DNA of 8,004 nucleotides. Origin: Pseudomonadota bacterium (GTDB lineage Bacteria; Desulfobacterota; Syntrophia; Syntrophales; UBA5619). A program made the position numbers and the translations under genes. Position 1 is the first letter of the stretch; each line of letters begins with the position of its first letter. This document shows positions 5,688 to 8,004 of this stretch, in pieces. Where the stretch lies: the NCBI GenBank assembly GCA_018827585.1, contig JAHJXP010000032.1:1-8004 (forward strand), written 5' to 3'. The notes under the pieces are model-generated. The model saw only the letters and a list, made by a program, of their open reading frames with translations. It ran no database searches and was not told where the DNA came from.

Positions 5688-5924
5688 ATAGGCAAGGGGG
5701 GCTTTAATATTGTAAGCTGCCGAAAAACAACGGCAATAATCCCTGAATGTCCGGTATTGTTTGCGCTCCCGGAAGGAGGATTGTTGAAATTTTACCCAGG
5801 CGCTGGGGAAGTTTTCACCACTTCCGACCCGGAGAGGTGTGTCTACGGTTGTGCTGATGAGGCGATGGTGCGGAAAAGGAGTGACAAGCGGATAGGGGGG
5901 ATAGGACAGTGGGAAGGCAGAGGG
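5688..5924. other. Intergenic region upstream of the sigma-54 promoter
   Basis: No gene is supported between the secreted-protein operon and the lipid kinase. Besides the dyads noted, the 40 or so bases after the lipid kinase stop are, on the minus strand, rich in C and T and poor in G (5881-5924). This would suit Rho-dependent termination; no intrinsic hairpin was found there. The plus-strand frame that opens at 5682 crosses this region but is merely antisense to the lipid kinase. Confidence 0.4.
5807..5825. promoter_or_regulatory. Possible upstream activator site (dyad)
   Basis: GGAAGT (5807-5812) and ACTTCC (5820-5825) are perfect inverted 6-bp arms with a 7-base spacer, centred about 155 bases upstream of the predicted sigma-54 start. 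Bacterial enhancer-binding proteins with a Fis-type helix-turn-helix usually bind such dyads at this range. A shorter dyad, TGCCG-N8-CGGCA (5718-5735), lies closer to the promoter. Nothing proves either is used. Confidence 0.25.
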
Positions 5925-6863
5925 TCAGGCGGATTTTTTCATGATCATCTTCAAGGCGCCGGGGACGATTTCCATCTCGGCCGGGAGCGTGCCGGGCTGT
6001 TCGCCGTCTACATCCAGGAGGACCCTTTGCTCCGAAGAGGCGAACACCCTTTTCCCCGTCAGCATGGAGACCTGGCGGATGGTCTTGATCTTTCCGGTGT
6101 AGAGCTTGGGGAGGTGCCAGAAAACCATCGGGAGAATCATGGCGCCGATGACGGTCACGTGGAAGAGGCCGTCGTCGGTTATGGCGTCGGGGGCGACGAG
6201 CATGCCTCCCCCGTGGTAGCGGCCGTTGGCGATGGCGATATTGAGTACATCCCCCGTCCACTCGTTTCCATCGTCCACCTTCAGGCTGATCCGCTTTTTC
6301 CCGTAGGCGAAAAGGGAGACCAGCGTCCCCCAGATGAAGGTGAGGAAGGGCCCGCAGGCCTTGCTCGTCTTGTTTACCCGATCGACGACTTCCCCACCGA
6401 GGCCGAAGCTGGCGATATTGTGGAAGTATCTTTGCGAAACGCCTCCCTGGTGGTCCCGATAGCGGATGAGTCCGAGATCGATGGTGCGGATGTGGTTCTC
6501 CCGGACGGTGAGGAGGGAGGCTTCCACCCCGGCAGGGATGGGCATGGTCCGGCAGAAATCGCACCCGGTCCCGTTGGGAAGAAACCCGAGGACTGCGTCC
6601 CGCCGGAGGGGACCGTTCTCATCTAAAAAGCCGTTGATCACCTCGTTGAGGGTTCCGTCGCCGCCCACGCAAACGATCCGGTCCGCCCCCGTCAGAAGAT
6701 GATCCCTTGTCATCCGGGTGGCGTCGCCCGGCCCCTCCGTCAGGCAACTCTCGAAGGAGCCCAGGATGTCCCGGGCCATCTGCTTGATCCGGGGCCACTC
6801 CCTGCCCGTTTCTCCGTTTCCCGCATGAGGATTCACCACAAAGACGGTCTTGCCGAAATTCAA
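5925..6863 (-). CDS. Diacylglycerol/lipid kinase of the YegS/BmrU family
   Basis: Members of this family phosphorylate diacylglycerol, sphingosine-like or related lipids with ATP at the membrane face. The product (312 residues from TTG 6863) is of usual length. Numbered from the in-frame GTG at 6869, the signatures are VVNPHAGNG (11-19), the nucleotide-binding GGDGTLNE (69-76), LPNGTGCDF (97-105), the second-domain segment YFHNIASFGLGGE (148-160), GGGMLVAPDA with DDGLF (220-236), and DVDGE (286-290) near the end. The GTG at 6869 overlaps the AGGAGG Shine-Dalgarno itself, while TTG 6863 stands five bases after it, so TTG is preferred. The usual GTGND motif reads GTGCD here, with a second Cys three residues on. 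The gene is divergent from the DUF116 gene. The exact lipid substrate cannot be read from the sequence, and some relatives act in antibiotic or isoprenoid-linked pathways. Confidence 0.9.
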   Translation of the reverse strand: MNFGKTVFVVNPHAGNGETGREWPRIKQMARDILGSFESCLTEGPGDATRMTRDHLLTGADRIVCVGGDGTLNEVINGFLDENGPLRRDAVLGFLPNGTGCDFCRTMPIPAGVEASLLTVRENHIRTIDLGLIRYRDHQGGVSQRYFHNIASFGLGGEVVDRVNKTSKACGPFLTFIWGTLVSLFAYGKKRISLKVDDGNEWTGDVLNIAIANGRYHGGGMLVAPDAITDDGLFHVTVIGAMILPMVFWHLPKLYTGKIKTIRQVSMLTGKRVFASSEQRVLLDVDGEQPGTLPAEMEIVPGALKMIMKKSA

Positions 6864-6869
6864 GTTCAC

Positions 6870-7059
6870 CTCCTGCTGCTCGGCCGACGGCGATGACCCT
6901 GTGACGAAAAGTGGTGGAAGTATATCACGGATATTTCGAAACCGATAGGAGAAAGGCGTAAAAAAATTGTTTTCCCGTCTTGTTTCTGATATCCTTCTTT
7001 GCTATGCATGGAGCAGAGTTTTCTCCGTTCGGCAAAGCGAGGAATTACGGGAAGGCGCC
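6870..7059. promoter_or_regulatory. Divergent promoter region of lipid kinase and DUF116 gene
   Basis: For the minus-strand lipid kinase a -10-like TATACT lies at 6924-6919, without a good -35. For the plus-strand gene two overlapping weak pairs are possible: TTGTTT (6967-6972) with TATCCT (6990-6995), and TTGTTT (6980-6985) with TATGCA (7003-7008), each with a 17-base spacer. All are partial matches. No sigma-54 site is seen here. Confidence 0.35.
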
Positions 7060-7611
7060 ATGACCGACAGTTGCAGCAGGCTCAAATTCGTTTCCGCTTT
7101 TTTCTTTTTCCCGGTGCGTTCCCTGCTCGGGCGGATCGGTATGCGCTGGGACATCTCCGCAATCGCCAACGCCTATTACCGGGAGGAGTTCAACCGGGTC
7201 CCCGCGGCGGAAAAGGCGGTCGTTCTGCCCCACTGCCTGATCGACGAGAAATGCCAGGCCCGGTTTTCCAAGGAGGAGGGGGTTCTCTGCGTGAAATGCG
7301 AACGGTGCCGCTGCGGCGAGATCAGAGACCTCTGCGAGGAAAGGGGGTGGCAGTTCTACATCTCACCCAGCACGAACTTCACCAAACGGCTCGTCCAGAG
7401 ACGGGGGATCCGGGCCGCTCTGGGCGCCGCCTGCGATTTCGAGATCGAAAAGGGGATCCGCTCGACCAGGATCACCCTCCGGGGGGTCCGCCTGAAGAGA
7501 AAGAAGGTCATCCCCCAGGTTCTCCTGACGTCCCGGTACGACTGTCTGCACAACGACATTGACTGGGAGCTGCTCAGAAGGATCATCCTCAACGGGGCGG
7601 GGGGCGTCTGA
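7060..7611 (+). CDS. DUF116 family cysteine-rich protein
   Basis: A 183-residue protein matching the DUF116 pattern as I know it: LPHCL with a Cys (56-60), a further Cys65, a tight cluster C77-x2-C80-x2-C83-x-C85, Cys92, a YISPSTNF segment (100-107), an AACDFEIEKG segment (123-132) and a late Cys162 before a hydrophobic helix. The cysteine spacing suggests metal or iron-sulfur binding, which is inference; the function of the family is not established. A short hydrophobic stretch near residues 9-24 may associate with the membrane. ATG 7060 is chosen because GGGAAGG lies just upstream. The frame is open back to a TTG at 6967, but that codon lacks a Shine-Dalgarno. The next gene follows after 13 bases, so the two are very likely one operon. 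Confidence 0.82.
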   Translation: MTDSCSRLKFVSAFFFFPVRSLLGRIGMRWDISAIANAYYREEFNRVPAAEKAVVLPHCLIDEKCQARFSKEEGVLCVKCERCRCGEIRDLCEERGWQFYISPSTNFTKRLVQRRGIRAALGAACDFEIEKGIRSTRITLRGVRLKRKKVIPQVLLTSRYDCLHNDIDWELLRRIILNGAGGV

Positions 7612-7612
7612 C

Positions 7613-7618
7613 AAGGAG
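7613..7618 (+). promoter_or_regulatory. Shine-Dalgarno site deciding a TTG start
   Basis: AAGGAG lies six bases before the TTG at 7625. No ATG or GTG in the same frame is as well placed; the first GTG (7664) falls at the start of the first Rossmann strand and would cut the N-terminus short. Confidence 0.7.
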
Positions 7619-7624
7619 AAGACG

Positions 7625-8004
7625 TTGCGTGTCGCTCTGAAGCATGGGCCGGAGAACGGGCGCGTGATCATCGTCGGGGCCGGCGCCGGCGGGATGATGG
7701 CCGCCGGGCGGGCCGCGGAAATGGGGGAAAAAGTCCTCCTCCTGGAAAAGACCGACGGCCCGGGAAAGAAGCTTCTCGTCAGCGGCAAGGGCCGCTGCAA
7801 CCTCACCAACACCCTGGAACTCGCTGCTTTCATCGCCATGTACGGGCCGAACGGCCGCTTCCTCCACAGCGCCTTCCGCCGTTTTTTCCGGGACGACCTC
7901 CTCGCCTTCTTGAGGCGCTACGGCGTCGAGACCAAGGTGGAGCGCGGCGGGCGGGTCTTCCCCGTCTCCGACACGGCGGCGGACGTAGTGGCGGCCTTCC
8001 GGCG
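7625..8004 (+). CDS. HI0933/YhiN-type FAD-dependent oxidoreductase, partial
   Basis: The first 126 codons of a flavoprotein that runs off the right edge; the family is usually near 400 residues. The N-terminal dinucleotide-binding fold is clear: a strand then GAGAGG (residues 18-23), an acidic residue ending the second strand (LLLEK, Glu41), and the family hallmark GKKLLVSGKGRCNLTN (47-62), typical of HI0933/YhiN proteins. Known relatives have been described as FAD- or NAD(P)-dependent reductases, some (BaiN-like) acting on steroid-type enones; the substrate here cannot be told. The TTG start is set by a good Shine-Dalgarno. Coupling to the DUF116 gene suggests a shared redox role, but that is inference. 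Confidence 0.9.
   Translation, partial: MRVALKHGPENGRVIIVGAGAGGMMAAGRAAEMGEKVLLLEKTDGPGKKLLVSGKGRCNLTNTLELAAFIAMYGPNGRFLHSAFRRFFRDDLLAFLRRYGVETKVERGGRVFPVSDTAADVVAAFR

Noticed and set aside
5682..6626. Plus-strand open frame of 314 codons
   Set aside because: Mostly antisense to the lipid kinase, which carries the family motifs; its 5' part crosses the sigma-54 promoter.
6967..7059. N-terminal extension of the DUF116 protein from TTG 6967
   Set aside because: No Shine-Dalgarno before it and it would begin on top of the candidate promoter boxes. ATG 7060 is better placed.

Overview
The window is GC-rich and comes from a Gram-negative bacterium. The evidence is lipoprotein-free Sec signal peptides with A-x-A cleavage sites, a sigma-54 activator, and a membrane kinase with a periplasmic loop. 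Gene content, codon use and the intergenic repeat family resemble deltaproteobacteria of the Syntrophales/Desulfobacterota kind. That placement is an inference from general resemblance, not from a marker gene.

Left part (1-2642): the plus strand carries type I glyceraldehyde-3-phosphate dehydrogenase, followed after 7 bases by an NtrC-family sigma-54 response regulator that starts at GTG. Facing them on the minus strand is a membrane sensor histidine kinase (2640-4139). The short gap between the converging genes holds two hairpins, one of them U-flanked on both strands, inside what looks like a decayed copy of an intergenic inverted-repeat element. A fuller 157-bp copy of the element lies behind the kinase gene (4249-4405), and matching end sequences appear near 71-125.

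Middle part (4578-5628): the minus strand carries two tandem genes for small secreted proteins that share a closely conserved core of about 65 residues with different low-complexity tails. Upstream of the first-transcribed copy is a near-consensus sigma-54 (-24/-12) promoter at 5672-5687. With the sigma-54 activator and the NtrB-like kinase in the same window, this suggests a local regulatory circuit: kinase to activator to secreted paralogue operon. That link is inferred, not shown.

Right part (5925-8004): a minus-strand YegS/BmrU-type diacylglycerol/lipid kinase is divergent from a plus-strand pair. The pair is a cysteine-rich DUF116 protein followed 13 bases later by a TTG-started HI0933/YhiN-type flavoprotein, which runs off the window. 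No tRNA, rRNA, CRISPR array or transposase gene was seen.
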